From Ancylobacter tetraedralis (GTDB lineage Bacteria; Pseudomonadota; Alphaproteobacteria; Rhizobiales; Xanthobacteraceae): DNA of 64,000 bases. The translations under genes were made by a program, and so were the position numbers. This document shows positions 43,584-51,593 of this stretch, piece after piece (the stretch's first letter is position 1; the number at the start of each line of letters is the position of its first letter). Location: positions 372,001-436,000 of the forward strand of contig NZ_JACICD010000002.1 of NCBI RefSeq assembly GCF_014195655.1, in the 5' to 3' direction. The notes beneath the pieces were generated by a model. The model worked only from the letters and a program-made list of their open reading frames with translations. It made no database searches and had not been told where the DNA came from.

Positions 43584-44315
43584 ATGCCGGACGACGGGGC
43601 CGAGCGCCCCGCGCCGGACGAGGGGCCGGGAAGGCGCGCGGCGGGAGAACCGCTTGCGGGTGCCGGGTCCGGCATGGCGGCGTGGACGGCGGCGCGGGAT
43701 GTCCGCATCCCGCCGCTCGCGCCCGGCATGCGCATCGGCCTGTATGGCGGCAGCTTCAACCCGCCGCATGCCGCCCATCGCGCGGTCAGCCTGCTGGCGC
43801 TCAAGCGCCTCCGGCTGGACAAGGTGTGGTGGCTGGTCACGCCGGGCAACCCCTTGAAGGACAATGGCCGGCTTCCCCCGCTCGGCGTGCGGCTGGCGCA
43901 GGCGCGGGCGATCGCCAACCATCCCGCGCTGGTGCCGACCGGGCTGGAGGCGGGGCTCGGCACGCGCTACAGCTTCGACACGGTGGCGGCGCTGGTGGCG
44001 CGGTTTCCGCAGGTGCATTTCGTGTGGCTGATGGGGGCGGACAATCTTGCCTCCTTCCATCGCTGGCAGCGCTGGCGTGATATTGCCGCGCGCGTGCCGA
44101 TCTGCGTGGTGGACCGGCAGGGCTGCACCTTTCCCGCCATGGCCGCGCCGGCGGCGCTGGCGCTGGCGCCGTGGCGGCGCGAGGAGCACGAGGCGGCCCG
44201 GCTGGCGGGGATGAAGCCGCCCGCCTGGCTGTTCCTGCACGGGCTCAAATCGCCGCTTTCCTCAACCCAGTTGCGGGCAAAGCGGGACAATTCGGCCGCC
44301 CTATCGCCCTCTTGA
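43584..44315 (+). CDS. nadD: Nicotinate-nucleotide adenylyltransferase
   Basis: NadD joins nicotinate mononucleotide and ATP to form deamido-NAD. The nucleotidyltransferase signature [14 protein letters not shown] (with the catalytic HxGH-equivalent PPHAAH), the [12 protein letters not shown] strand, [16 protein letters not shown], and the closing SSTQLR motif are all present. The start is uncertain: ATG 43584 gives a 243-residue protein with a roughly 45-residue polar leader, while ATG 43674 would be nearer the usual length. It opens the nadD-rsfS-rlmH block. proA, its usual upstream partner, is 34 kb away. Confidence 0.93.
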   Translation: MPDDGAERPAPDEGPGRRAAGEPLAGAGSGMAAWTAARDVRIPPLAPGMRIGLYGGSFNPPHAAHRAVSLLALKRLRLDKVWWLVTPGNPLKDNGRLPPLGVRLAQARAIANHPALVPTGLEAGLGTRYSFDTVAALVARFPQVHFVWLMGADNLASFHRWQRWRDIAARVPICVVDRQGCTFPAMAAPAALALAPWRREEHEAARLAGMKPPAWLFLHGLKSPLSSTQLRAKRDNSAALSPS

Positions 44316-44401
44316 TCGCGATAACGGCAGCCGCCGGTTGAAAAACAGGCGGTTTTCGACATATCTTGAGATGGCATTAACGGCAGGGGGGCTCCCTGAC
44401 C

Positions 44402-44857
44402 GTGTTTCCTGCCAAAATGACGAGAGGATCTGGACCCCTGTCCAACATGGCGCTCTCCGCAGCCGCCCCCAGCCCGGCAGCTGCACCGGTTTCCGAGGCG
44501 TTCGACGCCGAGGAGATGCTGGCCCTCGTTCTGGCCCGTCTCGACGACGACAAGGCCGAGGACATCGTTCCCATTGAACTGCGCGGCAAGACCACCATCG
44601 CCGATTACATGGTGGTGGCGTCGGGCCGTTCCCAGCGCCATGTCGGCGCCATCGCCGATCACCTGGTCGAGGCGCTCAAGGAGCGCGGCGTCAAGGGTGT
44701 CCGGGTCGAAGGCATGCCCGCCTGCGACTGGGTGCTGATCGATGCGAGCGATGTGATCGTCCACGTCTTCCAGCCGGAAGTGCGAGGCTTCTACAACATC
44801 GAGAAGATGTGGTCGGGTGCGCTGCCCGCCGCCGCGCCGAAGCTGACGCGCGGCTGA
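44402..44857 (+). CDS. rsfS: Ribosomal silencing factor RsfS
   Basis: RsfS binds ribosomal protein L14 and blocks subunit joining when nutrients are short. The RsfS/Iojap domain spans about 38-145: [47 protein letters not shown] (core [17 protein letters not shown]), [29 protein letters not shown] (core [15 protein letters not shown] and FYNIEKMW). GTG 44402 is used here; ATG 44417 and ATG 44447 are equally possible and would remove a short leader. Lies between nadD and rlmH as in most Rhizobiales. Confidence 0.95.
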   Translation: MFPAKMTRGSGPLSNMALSAAAPSPAAAPVSEAFDAEEMLALVLARLDDDKAEDIVPIELRGKTTIADYMVVASGRSQRHVGAIADHLVEALKERGVKGVRVEGMPACDWVLIDASDVIVHVFQPEVRGFYNIEKMWSGALPAAAPKLTRG

Positions 44858-44864
44858 TCCGCGC

Positions 44865-45347
44865 GTGCGCCTCATGATCGTCGCCGTGGGCCGGCTCAAG
44901 GCCGGGCCCGAGCGCGAGCTGTGCGCACGCTATGTCGACCGCACCGGCAAGAGCGGGCGCGCGCTGGGCCTTTCCGGGCCCGACATGCACGAGACGCCCG
45001 AGAGCGCGGCGCGCCGGCCCGAGGACCGCATGAGCGAGGAAGGCGCGGCGCTCATCGCCGCCCTGCCCGAGGCGGCGACCGTCATCGCGCTCGACCCGCG
45101 TGGCCGCGAAGCCACGAGCGAGGAGATCGCCGCCGACATCGCCGCGCTGCGCGACCGGGGCGTTCGCGCGCTGGCCTTCCTGATCGGCGGGGCCGATGGT
45201 CTCAGCGACGCGGCGCGCGCGCGAGCCGATCGGCTCATCGCCTTCGGACGCGCCACCTTCCCCCATCAGCTGGTTCGGGTGATGATGGCCGAACAGCTTT
45301 ACCGCGCGACCACGATTCTCTCGGGCCATCCCTACCACAAGGCCTGA
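44865..45347 (+). CDS. rlmH: 23S rRNA pseudouridine1915 N3-methyltransferase RlmH
   Basis: A 160-residue SPOUT methyltransferase that modifies pseudouridine 1915 in the 23S decoding helix. It starts at GTG 44865 ([16 protein letters not shown]). The SAM-binding knot has [29 protein letters not shown] and the C-terminal [21 protein letters not shown] (core EQLYRA and HPYHK), whose Tyr-His are typical. It follows rsfS by 7 bp. Confidence 0.97.
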   Translation: MRLMIVAVGRLKAGPERELCARYVDRTGKSGRALGLSGPDMHETPESAARRPEDRMSEEGAALIAALPEAATVIALDPRGREATSEEIAADIAALRDRGVRALAFLIGGADGLSDAARARADRLIAFGRATFPHQLVRVMMAEQLYRATTILSGHPYHKA

Positions 45348-45378
45348 GGACAGACCGGGCGACGGTAACCCAACCTTA

Positions 45379-46845
45379 ATGATGCCGGCGTTCCCTCTCC
45401 CGATGCGCTTCCCACGCCCTGCCGCCCGTTGCCTGCCTCCCAGATCACCCGTGCGGTCGCGCCGGCGCCGCGGGCTCGCCGTGCTGTGCGCCGCCGGGCT
45501 CGGCCTGCTCGTCGCGCTGCCGGCCTGGCCGCAAGCGCCGGAATCCGGCTCGACGCCCGCGCCGGATTCCGCGCCTGCCCCGGCGCAGGGCCAGGCGCAG
45601 GGCCAGACGGAGGGCCAGGCGGATGGCGATGCCGCGGGGAACGGTGCCGCGCCGCAGCAGCGCATCCATGAGCTCGACGCGGCGATGAAGGGCAGCGCCG
45701 CCGAGCAGGCGCGCCTGGCCGGCGAGATCGCCTCGCTGAAGGGGGATCGCGCCAAGCTGAATACCGCGCTGATCGACACCGCGCAGAAGGTGCGCGGGGT
45801 GGAGGGCAAGCTCGATGCCAGCGAGCAGCGCCTGGTCGAGCTCGGCCGCGAGGAGGCCGATATCCGCGAATCGCTCGATTCGCGCCGGGGCCAGCTGGCC
45901 GAGGTGCTCGGCGGCCTCGCGCGGCTCGGCCGTCGCCCCCCGCCCGCGCTGCTGGTGCGCCCGGACGATGCCCTGCAGTCGGTGCGTTCCGCCATTCTGC
46001 TCGGCGCCGTGTTGCCGGAGCTGAAATCGGAGACCGATCTGCTCGCCGGCGAGTTGCAGGCGCTGCAGCGCGTGACGCACGAGGCGGCCAGCGAGCGCGA
46101 CGCTCTCGCAGAATTGAAAGCCTCGCTGGCGGAGGAGCGCCGGCGCACCAGCGCGCTGATCGAGCAACGCCAGGCCTCGCTGGAGGCGGGGGAAGCCGCC
46201 CTCAAGGACGAAGAGGCGCGCGCGGCCACGCTGGCGGCCGAGGCCGGCAATGTGCGCGAGCTTGTCGCCCGGATCGAGACCGAGGTGAGCGCCGCGCGCA
46301 AGGCCGCCGAAGCGGCCCGTGCGAGCGTGCCGAGCAAGGCGGATCAAGGCCCGGCGGCCCGGCTGGCGGCGCTGCAGAACCCGAGCCGCCTCTCCCCGGG
46401 CATAGCCTTCGACGAGGCCAAGGGGCTTCTGCCCATGCCCACCGCGGGCCAGGTGCTGAAGGCGTTCGGCGCGGGAGACGCCTATGGCGGGCAGGAAAAG
46501 GGCATGACCTTCGGCACCCGGGCGGAGGCGCAGGTGTCCTCGCCGAGCGATGGCTGGGTGGTCTATGCCGGACCCTTCCGCTCTTACGGACAACTATTGA
46601 TCATCAATGCCGGCGGCGGCTACCATATCCTTTTGGCGGGAATGGATAAGATAACGGTGGAACTGGGTCAGTTCGTGCTCTCGGGCGAACCGGTGGCGGT
46701 CATGGGACAGGGGCCGCAACTCGTCTCGTCGGTTGGCCTTGGAACCGCCCAACCCATTCTCTATGTCGAGTTCCGCAAGGATGGAAACTCGATCGATCCA
46801 GCGCCATGGTGGGCGACGAGCGAGAGCGAGAAGGCACGCGGATGA
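45379..46845 (+). CDS. EnvC-like murein hydrolase activator with degenerate LytM domain
   Basis: A 488-residue exported protein: signal anchor at about 30-52, a Pro/Ala/Gln-rich linker with QGQ repeats (about 55-90), a long coiled coil (about 95-320), and a C-terminal LytM/M23 fold. The zinc ligands of active M23 enzymes are mostly lost: the HxxxD position reads KGMTFGT and the HxH position reads LYVEFRK. Such proteins activate amidases that split septal peptidoglycan rather than cutting it themselves. Its stop overlaps the ctpA start (ATGA). ATG 45379 or ATG 45382 may start it. Confidence 0.92.
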   Translation: MMPAFPLPMRFPRPAARCLPPRSPVRSRRRRGLAVLCAAGLGLLVALPAWPQAPESGSTPAPDSAPAPAQGQAQGQTEGQADGDAAGNGAAPQQRIHELDAAMKGSAAEQARLAGEIASLKGDRAKLNTALIDTAQKVRGVEGKLDASEQRLVELGREEADIRESLDSRRGQLAEVLGGLARLGRRPPPALLVRPDDALQSVRSAILLGAVLPELKSETDLLAGELQALQRVTHEAASERDALAELKASLAEERRRTSALIEQRQASLEAGEAALKDEEARAATLAAEAGNVRELVARIETEVSAARKAAEAARASVPSKADQGPAARLAALQNPSRLSPGIAFDEAKGLLPMPTAGQVLKAFGAGDAYGGQEKGMTFGTRAEAQVSSPSDGWVVYAGPFRSYGQLLIINAGGGYHILLAGMDKITVELGQFVLSGEPVAVMGQGPQLVSSVGLGTAQPILYVEFRKDGNSIDPAPWWATSESEKARG

Positions 46846-48191
46846 TGCGTAAGACGTCAGTATTTCTCTTGGGCGCAGCTGTCGGCGCGCTGGTCGCGGT
46901 CGGCGCCGCTCAGCCGCGGCTGCTGCTGCAGCCCGGCCAGGCCATGGCGGCGGCGTCGGACACCTACCGCCAGCTGAATCTGTTCGGCGACGTATTCGAG
47001 CGCGTTCGCGCCGACTATGTCGAGAAGCCGGACGATTCCAAGCTTGTCGAGGCGGCCATCAACGGCATGCTCTCCTCGCTGGACCCGCATTCCACCTACA
47101 TGGACGCGAAGGAATTTCGCGACATGCAGGTGCAGACGCGCGGCCAGTTCGGCGGCCTCGGCATCGAGGTCACGATGGAGGACGGCCTGGTCAAGGTTGT
47201 CACCCCGATCGACGACACCCCCGCCGCCAAGGCCGGCGTGCTGGCTGGCGACCTTATCATCAAGCTGGATGACGAGGATGTGAAGGGTCTCACACTGCAG
47301 CAGGCGGTCGACAAGATGCGCGGCGCGGTGGCCACTCCGATCCGGCTCACCATCGTCCGCAAGGGCCAGGACAAGCCGCTGGTGCTGACGCTGACCCGCG
47401 ACATCATCAACATCAAGTCGGTGCGTTCGCGCGTCGAGGATGGCGACATCGGCTATATCCGCGTCACCTCCTTCAGCGAGCAGACCGGCGAGGGCGTGAA
47501 GAAGGCGGTCGAGGACCTGACCAAGCAGATCGGCGAGGACAAGCTCAAGGGCTTCATCGTCGACCTGCGCAACAATCCGGGCGGCCTGCTCGACCAGGCC
47601 ATCGACGTCTCCGACACCTTCCTCGACCGCGGCGAGATCGTCTCCACCCGCGGGCGCAACCCGGAAGAGACCGAGCGCCGCAATGCCCGGCCGGGCGACC
47701 TGGCCAAGGGCAAGCCGGTGATCGTGCTGGTCAATGGCGGTTCGGCCTCGGCCTCCGAGATCGTCGCCGGTGCGCTGCAGGACCACAAGCGCGCCACCAT
47801 TCTCGGCTCGCTCTCCTTCGGCAAGGGCTCGGTGCAGACGGTCATCCCGGTTTCGGGCAATGCCGCGATCAAGCTGACCACCGCGCGCTACTACACGCCG
47901 TCGGGCCGCTCCATCCAGGCGAAGGGCATCTCGCCCGATATCGAACTGGTGCAGGACGTGCCCCAGGACGTGAAGGAGAAGGCCGAGGCGGCGGGCGTCG
48001 AGACCACGCGCGGCGAAGCCTCGCTCAAGGGCCACCTGAAGAATGGCGAGGACGAGAAGACCGGCTCGCCGGCCTATGTCCCGCCGGATCCGAAGGACGA
48101 CACCCAGCTGAAGCTGGCCATCGACCTGATGCAGGGTGTGCAGAAGAACGCCGCCTATCCGGCCGACCCCAAGGCCGCCGTTCCGAACTGA
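46842..48191 (+). CDS. ctpA: C-terminal processing peptidase CtpA (S41)
   Basis: A 449-residue exported serine protease. ATG 46842 overlaps the preceding stop (ATGA), and a signal segment follows (VFLLGAAVGALVAVGAA). A PDZ domain at about 100-185 includes FGGLGIEVTMEDG. The S41 catalytic pair is Ser in NGGSASASEI and Lys in LSFGKGSVQTV; LRNNPGGLLDQAI precedes them. CtpA trims or degrades periplasmic proteins including peptidoglycan hydrolases, which fits coupling to an EnvC-type activator. The C-terminal roughly 70 residues are polar. Confidence 0.96.
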   Translation: MMRKTSVFLLGAAVGALVAVGAAQPRLLLQPGQAMAAASDTYRQLNLFGDVFERVRADYVEKPDDSKLVEAAINGMLSSLDPHSTYMDAKEFRDMQVQTRGQFGGLGIEVTMEDGLVKVVTPIDDTPAAKAGVLAGDLIIKLDDEDVKGLTLQQAVDKMRGAVATPIRLTIVRKGQDKPLVLTLTRDIINIKSVRSRVEDGDIGYIRVTSFSEQTGEGVKKAVEDLTKQIGEDKLKGFIVDLRNNPGGLLDQAIDVSDTFLDRGEIVSTRGRNPEETERRNARPGDLAKGKPVIVLVNGGSASASEIVAGALQDHKRATILGSLSFGKGSVQTVIPVSGNAAIKLTTARYYTPSGRSIQAKGISPDIELVQDVPQDVKEKAEAAGVETTRGEASLKGHLKNGEDEKTGSPAYVPPDPKDDTQLKLAIDLMQGVQKNAAYPADPKAAVPN

Positions 48192-48251
48192 TGCGGGCCG
48201 ACGGCGGTTCCCGCCGTCTCTCCTTCATCCTGTATGTGATAAAAATACCAC

Positions 48252-48287
48252 GGGCTCCGTTCTTTCGCAGGAACGGGGCCCTTTTCC
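48252..48287 (+). terminator. Rho-independent terminator after ctpA
   Basis: Eleven-base arms (GGGCTCCGTTC and GAACGGGGCCC, one G-T wobble) with an eight-base loop are followed by TTTTCC, about 60 bp past the ctpA stop. It should end the nadD-to-ctpA transcript. Confidence 0.88.
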
Positions 48288-48353
48288 TGTCCTGTCGTCT
48301 TTGTTGCCCAATCTTGCCCCGATCCCGCCTAGGTCCGATCCGACAAGGGCATC

Positions 48354-48749
48354 ATGTCCAGTATCGAACCGCTGCCGATCATGCCGCTGATGAACGAGAC
48401 GGACGCTCCGCTGGGGCGTGACACCGGGCGGGACAATGCCTGCTTCTGGGCGGCGGTGGCGATGTTCAGCCTGACCGGCGTCGCGGTCATCGCCGTGGCC
48501 GGTGCCTGGCTGGCCCTGCGGGAGCGGCCGGAGACGCAGGTGCGCAACCTGTTCGAGCGCGAAAATACGGCCGTCGTCGTCGATATGCCGACGCTGCGTC
48601 CCCGTTACGATGATGGCGACGATGAGGGCCCGGGCCCGGGTTCCTTCACCTTTCTCGACGAAGCCAATGGCGTGCACGAATTGGTGGAAGTCGTGCCGCC
48701 GGCGCGCCTGGGCGCGGCCGCGTCCGGCACGCCGACTTTCGCGCGCTGA
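48354..48749 (+). CDS. Small single-span membrane protein of unknown function
   Basis: A 131-residue protein: a short N-terminal stretch containing NETDAPLGRDTGRD, one membrane helix (about 31-55, FWAAVAMFSLTGVAVIAVAGAWLAL, given here as its core FSLTGVAVIAVAGAWLAL), and a soluble acidic tail. I recognise no domain. It occupies the place between ctpA and rppH where Rhizobiales usually have a divergent polysaccharide deacetylase gene, whose proteins also begin with an APLG-like motif and one membrane helix. It may be a shortened relic of that gene or an unrelated protein. A terminator separates it from ctpA. Confidence 0.6.
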   Translation: MSSIEPLPIMPLMNETDAPLGRDTGRDNACFWAAVAMFSLTGVAVIAVAGAWLALRERPETQVRNLFERENTAVVVDMPTLRPRYDDGDDEGPGPGSFTFLDEANGVHELVEVVPPARLGAAASGTPTFAR

Positions 48750-48984
48750 GCGCCAGCCCGGATCTGTGGATGGGGCTTTCGTCCCGAACCCTTGATCCCG
48801 CCGCCTTTGAGGCTGGCTGACGGCGCACGTGTCGCCGCGGGATCGCCGTTCCGCGATGCATCATGCTGGCACCGGCGGCTCGCCATTAAGCATGTTTTAA
48901 CGTGGCGCTCGCCCGGTTCCGGGGCCGGCTCTAGAATGACGCGCGGTTCCTTGGCCGCCTCCCTCGACGTGCGGACCCATCGCG

Positions 48985-49497
48985 ATGATCCCGTTCGACC
49001 AGCTGCCCTATCGTCCGTGTGTCGGCGTCGTCCTCGTCAATCGCGAGGGTCTGGTCTTCCTCGGCCAGCGCATGGGCGGGGCTGAACATGTCGACGCGCT
49101 GCATTCCTGGCAGATGCCGCAGGGCGGCATCGACGAGGGCGAGAGCCCGCAGGACGCGGCGCTGCGCGAGCTTTACGAGGAAACCAATGTCCGCTCGGTG
49201 GAGCCGCTGGCGGAGGCGCCCGACTGGTTCGCCTATGATCTGCCCGAGCCGGTCGCCCGCGAGGCCTGGAAGGGCCGCTATCGCGGCCAGACGCAGAAAT
49301 GGATCGCGCTGCGCTTTACCGGCGACGATCGCGAGATCGATGTCATCCGTCCCGGCGGCGGCAAGCACAAGCCGGAATTCCTCGCCTGGCGCTGGGAGCA
49401 GCTGGAGGCGACGCCGTCGCTGATCATTCCGTTCAAGCGCTCGGTCTATCTCAAGGTGGTCGAGGCGTTTGCGCCGGTGCTGGCCGCCCGGGGCTGA
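48985..49497 (+). CDS. rppH: RNA pyrophosphohydrolase RppH
   Basis: A 170-residue Nudix enzyme that removes pyrophosphate from mRNA 5' ends and so starts RNase E decay. It begins [22 protein letters not shown], and the Nudix box is [23 protein letters not shown] (key residues G, E, R-E and EE at about 47-69; core [11 protein letters not shown]). The [13 protein letters not shown] and [11 protein letters not shown] segments are typical of RppH/IalA. The 235 bp before it contain no gene. Confidence 0.95.
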   Translation: MIPFDQLPYRPCVGVVLVNREGLVFLGQRMGGAEHVDALHSWQMPQGGIDEGESPQDAALRELYEETNVRSVEPLAEAPDWFAYDLPEPVAREAWKGRYRGQTQKWIALRFTGDDREIDVIRPGGGKHKPEFLAWRWEQLEATPSLIIPFKRSVYLKVVEAFAPVLAARG

Positions 49498-49534
49498 GCG
49501 GCGGGACGCGCGCGGACGCCCGGTCGGCATTTGG

Positions 49535-49580
49535 AGAACGAACGTTCGTTCTTGACGCCGTGCGCTTTTGCAACCTTAAT
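49535..49580 (+). promoter_or_regulatory. TetR operator palindrome overlapping the RND operon promoter
   Basis: A perfect 18-bp palindrome AGAACGAACGTTCGTTCT occupies 49535-49552. The last base begins the -35 TTGACG (49552-49557), followed after 17 bp by CTTAAT (49575-49580). A repressor bound to the palindrome would block polymerase access. The next gene is a TetR regulator, so autoregulation is likely. Confidence 0.85.
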
Positions 49581-49614
49581 GCCGCTGCGGGGAAGACTAA
49601 AGTCTGGGGGGGCG

Positions 49615-50331
49615 ATGACGGTCGCAGTTCGTGCCGGTGCCGAGGCATCGTCTGACGTGCCGGACACTGGCGGCGGCCGCCGTGGCCCGACACGTATCGA
49701 CGCGCGCCGCCGCGTGCTGGACGGCGCCATCGCCTGCTTCACCCGTTCCGGCTTTCACGGCACCTCGATGCACGAGATCTGTGCCGAGGCCGGCATGAGC
49801 CCGGGGGCGCTCTACCGCTATTTTCCTTCCAAGGAGGCGATCATCATCGCCATCGTCGAGGAGGAGCGCGCGCTCAGGGCCGGTCTCGTCGAGACGCTGG
49901 AGAGCGCGCCCACCTTCATCGAGGGGCTGCTGCGCATGGGGCATGCGCTGTTTTCCGGCGAATTGTCGATGATCTGCCTTGAGCTTGGCCCGGAAATCTA
50001 CGCCGAGGCCTCGCGCAACCCGGCGCTGAAGCCGACCTTCCAGGCGGTCGAGGACGAGATGAACGTGGCGCTCCGCCGCGCCTTTCTTGCCGCCCGCGCT
50101 CGCGGCGAGGTCGATCCGACGATCGATCCAGATGTCGCCCTTCTGCTCATCAACGCCATTGGCGACGGCCTCGTGCTGCGCAACCGGTTCGATCCGGAAC
50201 TGACCCTCGAACGTGCCGCGCCGGCTTTCGCGATGCTGATCGCGCGCATGCTGGCCCCTGCCTCTGTCTTTGCTGCGTCGGCTGCCGCAGCGTCTGTTCC
50301 TGGCGCCGCCCATTCGGACATTACGCCATGA
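49615..50331 (+). CDS. TetR/AcrR family repressor of RND efflux operon
   Basis: A 238-residue TetR protein: the HTH is FHGTSMHEICAEAGMSPGALYRYFPSKEAI (core MHEICAEAGMSPGALYRYF, about residues 50-68), followed by a helical ligand domain with LSMICLELGPEIYAEASRNP and an Ala-rich tail. ATG 49615 is used; it leaves the palindrome and promoter outside the gene. The stop overlaps the adaptor ATG (ATGA), so the regulator is the first gene of the efflux operon and should adjust pump levels to its ligand. Confidence 0.92.
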   Translation: MTVAVRAGAEASSDVPDTGGGRRGPTRIDARRRVLDGAIACFTRSGFHGTSMHEICAEAGMSPGALYRYFPSKEAIIIAIVEEERALRAGLVETLESAPTFIEGLLRMGHALFSGELSMICLELGPEIYAEASRNPALKPTFQAVEDEMNVALRRAFLAARARGEVDPTIDPDVALLLINAIGDGLVLRNRFDPELTLERAAPAFAMLIARMLAPASVFAASAAAASVPGAAHSDITP

Positions 50332-51593
50332 TCCTCAAGCTTCCTCCCTCCTTCGGCGGGCGCGTCGCGCTCGCCTTCGTCGCGACCGTGGTGATGGTCG
50401 GCGTGGTCGGTCTCGCCTTCCGCGACCGCTTCAGCTCCAGCCTCCAGCTCACCGATGCGGCCCAGGCCGACGACGTGGCCGTGCCGGATCCGAATTCGGT
50501 GCGCGCCATTTCCATCTCCGTCGTGCCGGCGGCGCGGCGCGAGGTGGTCGAGCGGCTGTCGGTGACCGGTACGCTGGTGGCGCGCGAGGAGATCATGGTC
50601 GGGGCGGAGATCGACGGTTTCCGCATCACCGACATTCTGGTCGAAGAGGGGGATCGCGTCAGCAAGGGTCAGGTGCTGGCTCGCCTCTCGCGCGATACGC
50701 TGGAGACGCTGCTGGCGCAGAACACCGCGACCGCCGCCAAGGCGCGGGCGGCAATCGCCCAGCAGAAGGCGGCGCTGCAGCAGGCCATGGCCGAGCAGAC
50801 CGAGGCGGAATCCTCGGTCGAGCGCGCGCGCACGCTGATCAAGACCGGCGCCACCTCGCAGGAAATGCTGGATGCCCGCGAGCGGGCCGCCAAGGTGGCC
50901 GCGGCTCAGGTGGCCGCCGCCGAGGAATCGATTACCGCGTCGGAAGCCGAATCGGCGCAGATCCGCGCCAATCGCGATGAAATCGACGTTCGCATCGACC
51001 GTACCGACATTCGCGCGCCCGAGTCGGGCATCGTTTCCGCCCGCTCGGCGCGCATCGGCGCCATCGGGCTGGCGTCCAATCCCGAACCGCTGTTCCGCAT
51101 CGTCAAGGATGGTGCCATCGACCTTGAGGCGGAAGTGCCGGAATCGGCGCTGCCGCGGGTGACGCTGGGCCAGCCGGTCGCGGTGACGCCGGCCGGCTTC
51201 AACGAGCCGGTGCAGGCCAGCGTGCGGCTGATCGGCGCCAAGGTCGATCCCACCAGCCGCCTCGCCCATGTGGCGGTGGCGCTGCCCGACGACGAGCGCC
51301 TGCGCCCCGGCGCCTATGGGCGCGGCGTGATCGAGATTGCCCGCCGCGTCGGCATCGCCCTGCCGCAGGCCTCGCTGCAATTCACCCCCGAGGGCGTGTT
51401 CGTCTTCGTCGTCGAGAACGACATCGTGCGTCGGCGCGCCGTCACCACAGGCCTCAAGGGCGACGGCTATGTCGAGATCCTGCAGGGCGTAACGGAAGGC
51501 GACAGCGTCGTCGCCAAGGCCGGCGGCTTCCTGCGCGAGGGCGACCGCGTCACACCCATTCCGCTCACCTCCCAGGAGAAGGAGGGGGTCTGA
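50328..51593 (+). CDS. RND efflux periplasmic adaptor (membrane fusion) protein
   Basis: A 421-residue adaptor: one N-terminal helix (about 14-30), a barrel-sandwich half (VERLSVTGTLVAREEIMVGAEIDGFRI, core VTGTLVAREEIMVGAEI), a coiled-coil hairpin rich in Ala/Gln/Glu (about 125-210), the closing lipoyl half (TDIRAPESGIVSARSARIG, core RAPESGIVSARSA), and beta-barrel/MP domains with LPQASLQFTPEGVFVFVVEN. It joins the inner-membrane pump to an outer-membrane channel, which is not encoded here. Start overlaps the TetR stop; its stop overlaps the pump start by one base (TGATG). Confidence 0.95.
   Translation: MILKLPPSFGGRVALAFVATVVMVGVVGLAFRDRFSSSLQLTDAAQADDVAVPDPNSVRAISISVVPAARREVVERLSVTGTLVAREEIMVGAEIDGFRITDILVEEGDRVSKGQVLARLSRDTLETLLAQNTATAAKARAAIAQQKAALQQAMAEQTEAESSVERARTLIKTGATSQEMLDARERAAKVAAAQVAAAEESITASEAESAQIRANRDEIDVRIDRTDIRAPESGIVSARSARIGAIGLASNPEPLFRIVKDGAIDLEAEVPESALPRVTLGQPVAVTPAGFNEPVQASVRLIGAKVDPTSRLAHVAVALPDDERLRPGAYGRGVIEIARRVGIALPQASLQFTPEGVFVFVVENDIVRRRAVTTGLKGDGYVEILQGVTEGDSVVAKAGGFLREGDRVTPIPLTSQEKEGV

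Noticed and set aside
39924-44240. A very long open frame on the minus strand opposite the helicase and nadD
   Set aside because: Its translation is His/Arg/Gly-rich without domains and mirrors the strong third-position GC bias of the real plus-strand genes. The same holds for long antisense frames at 24266-26509 and 27544-29898.
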